A stretch of 64,000 bases of DNA from Deltaproteobacteria bacterium (GTDB lineage Bacteria > Desulfobacterota > Desulfobulbia > Desulfobulbales > Desulfurivibrionaceae). Under the pieces are notes generated by a model. That model was given only the letters and a program-made list of their open reading frames with translations, did no database searches and had not been told where the DNA came from. Each line of letters opens with the position of its first letter. Position 1 is the first letter of the stretch. Positions 63,463-64,000 of the stretch are shown here, piece by piece. The stretch spans positions 1 to 64,000 of the forward strand of contig DUZW01000013.1 of NCBI GenBank assembly GCA_013349295.1. Direction: 5' to 3'. Made by a program: the position numbers and the translations under genes.

Positions 63463-64000
63463 ACAATGACAGGGTTCCGTCCGCCAGCTCCTCCACCCCG
63501 ACCACGACAATCCCGGCCCGGTTGGCCATTTCGATTACGGCCTCCCGGTCAAAGAGCAGAGACTGGCCGGTTTCCACCGCCAGGACAGCGGCCTTGACCG
63601 AAGACATGGTCTCAATGGTTTTTCCGCCGATGGCCGGCAGATCGAAACGAAAATCCTGCTTCGGTTTTTTCACCTTGATGACCACGGTCTTCTCTCTGCC
63701 CAAGGCGCCGCCCCGAGCAATGGCGGCATCCGTTCCCTCTATGGCCTCAACCGCCAGCACGGTGCGGTCCCGGACCACAACGCACTGCCCGATGTCAAGG
63801 GCTCCGATAGCCCTGGCAGCCTGCCAACCGAAACGGATATCCTCCAGCTGTTCGGCGGAGGGCTTTTTCTTGGTAAGAACTCCTTTGGGAAAAAGCAGAT
63901 CCTTGAGGTAGAGGGTGGATTCGAGGACATGAATACCTTCTTTTTCCAGGGCCTCGGCCACAGCCCGCAAGATCGCGTCATCCTGCCGGGCGTCTATTTT
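63461..64000 (-). CDS. lpxI: UDP-2,3-diacylglucosamine pyrophosphatase LpxI, C-terminal part
   Basis: LpxI hydrolyses UDP-2,3-diacylglucosamine to lipid X in lipid A synthesis and replaces LpxH in many alpha- and delta-proteobacteria. The 179 visible codons contain the DUF1009 core: WQAARAIGALDIGQ, FRFDLPAIGGKT, VEAIEGTDAAI and AGIVVVGV. The frame is open to the window edge, so the N-terminus lies outside. Its stop codon overlaps a dispersed repeat. Confidence 0.92.
   Translation of the reverse strand, partial: KIDARQDDAILRAVAEALEKEGIHVLESTLYLKDLLFPKGVLTKKKPSAEQLEDIRFGWQAARAIGALDIGQCVVVRDRTVLAVEAIEGTDAAIARGGALGREKTVVIKVKKPKQDFRFDLPAIGGKTIETMSSVKAAVLAVETGQSLLFDREAVIEMANRAGIVVVGVEELADGTLSL

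Noticed and set aside
1-64000. CRISPR arrays, prophage or integrated element
   Set aside because: No regularly spaced repeats, integrase, phage structural genes or tRNA-associated attachment duplications were seen.

Overview
The window looks like a chromosomal segment of an anaerobic Desulfobacterota (delta-proteobacterial) organism, most plausibly a Desulfobulbales-type sulfate reducer. The evidence is the gene content and order: a B12-dependent class II ribonucleotide reductase with nrdR, an EtfA carrying an N-terminal ferredoxin domain, an mla/lol/bam outer-membrane set, a B12-riboswitch-controlled radical-SAM peptide locus, and LpxI instead of LpxH. The taxon is inferred from gene families, not from a marker search. 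Nearly all genes lie on the minus strand. No prophage, CRISPR array or intact insertion sequence was seen.

Region 1 (1-13256, minus) is one long colinear run. Read 5'->3' it encodes DUF177, rpmF, plsX, fabH, an acyl-CoA dehydrogenase, etfB, ferredoxin-type etfA, fabG, acpP, fabF, rpiB, glyA, dCMP deaminase, nrdR, ribD and ribE (cut by the window edge). A CarCDE-like acyl-CoA dehydrogenase/Etf module sits between fabH and fabG, where fabD is often found. Region 2 (13420-18300) holds the Mla phospholipid transport genes (mlaE, F, D, then a SPOR-tailed mlaA, mlaC and a lone cyclic-nucleotide-binding protein) and tRNA-Val/tRNA-Asp with a clear promoter and terminator. Region 3 (18357-24426) is tRNA-Leu, tig, clpP, clpX, lon.

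Region 4 (24600-27216, plus) is the most interesting locus. A promoter, a cobalamin riboswitch with an adjoining intrinsic terminator, a 42-residue peptide (CbpA type) and a radical SAM/SPASM maturase (CbpB type) follow one another, and an iron-sulfur flavoprotein comes after a terminator and a palindrome. It looks like a B12-responsive ribosomally made, post-translationally modified peptide system of unknown product.

Region 5 (27323-47673, minus) reads GT2, folE2, CCA-adding enzyme, glgP, a core-MetE-like protein, lysS, lolC, lolD, bamA (with an extra N-terminal domain), mfd, a SurA-like chaperone, a RodZ-like protein and recO. Region 6 (47934-51803) is a mixed-strand accessory patch: a RAYT transposase remnant, a GNAT acetyltransferase, DUF2784, a RibD_C/PP-loop ATPase pair, a REP-like palindrome and an orphan ParB-like gene. 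Region 7 (51807-64000, minus) reads lpxI (cut by the edge), murU-like, amgK-like, der, a PAS histidine kinase, nrdJ (preceded by candidate tandem NrdR boxes), a membrane histidine kinase and an HD-GYP response regulator.

A dispersed repeat of about 106-110 bp with inverted ends occurs three times, each time 0-5 bp after the stop codon of a minus-strand gene (recO, lysS, lpxI) and in the same orientation. Cobalamin is a theme: riboswitch, class II RNR, and possibly the core-MetE-like enzyme.
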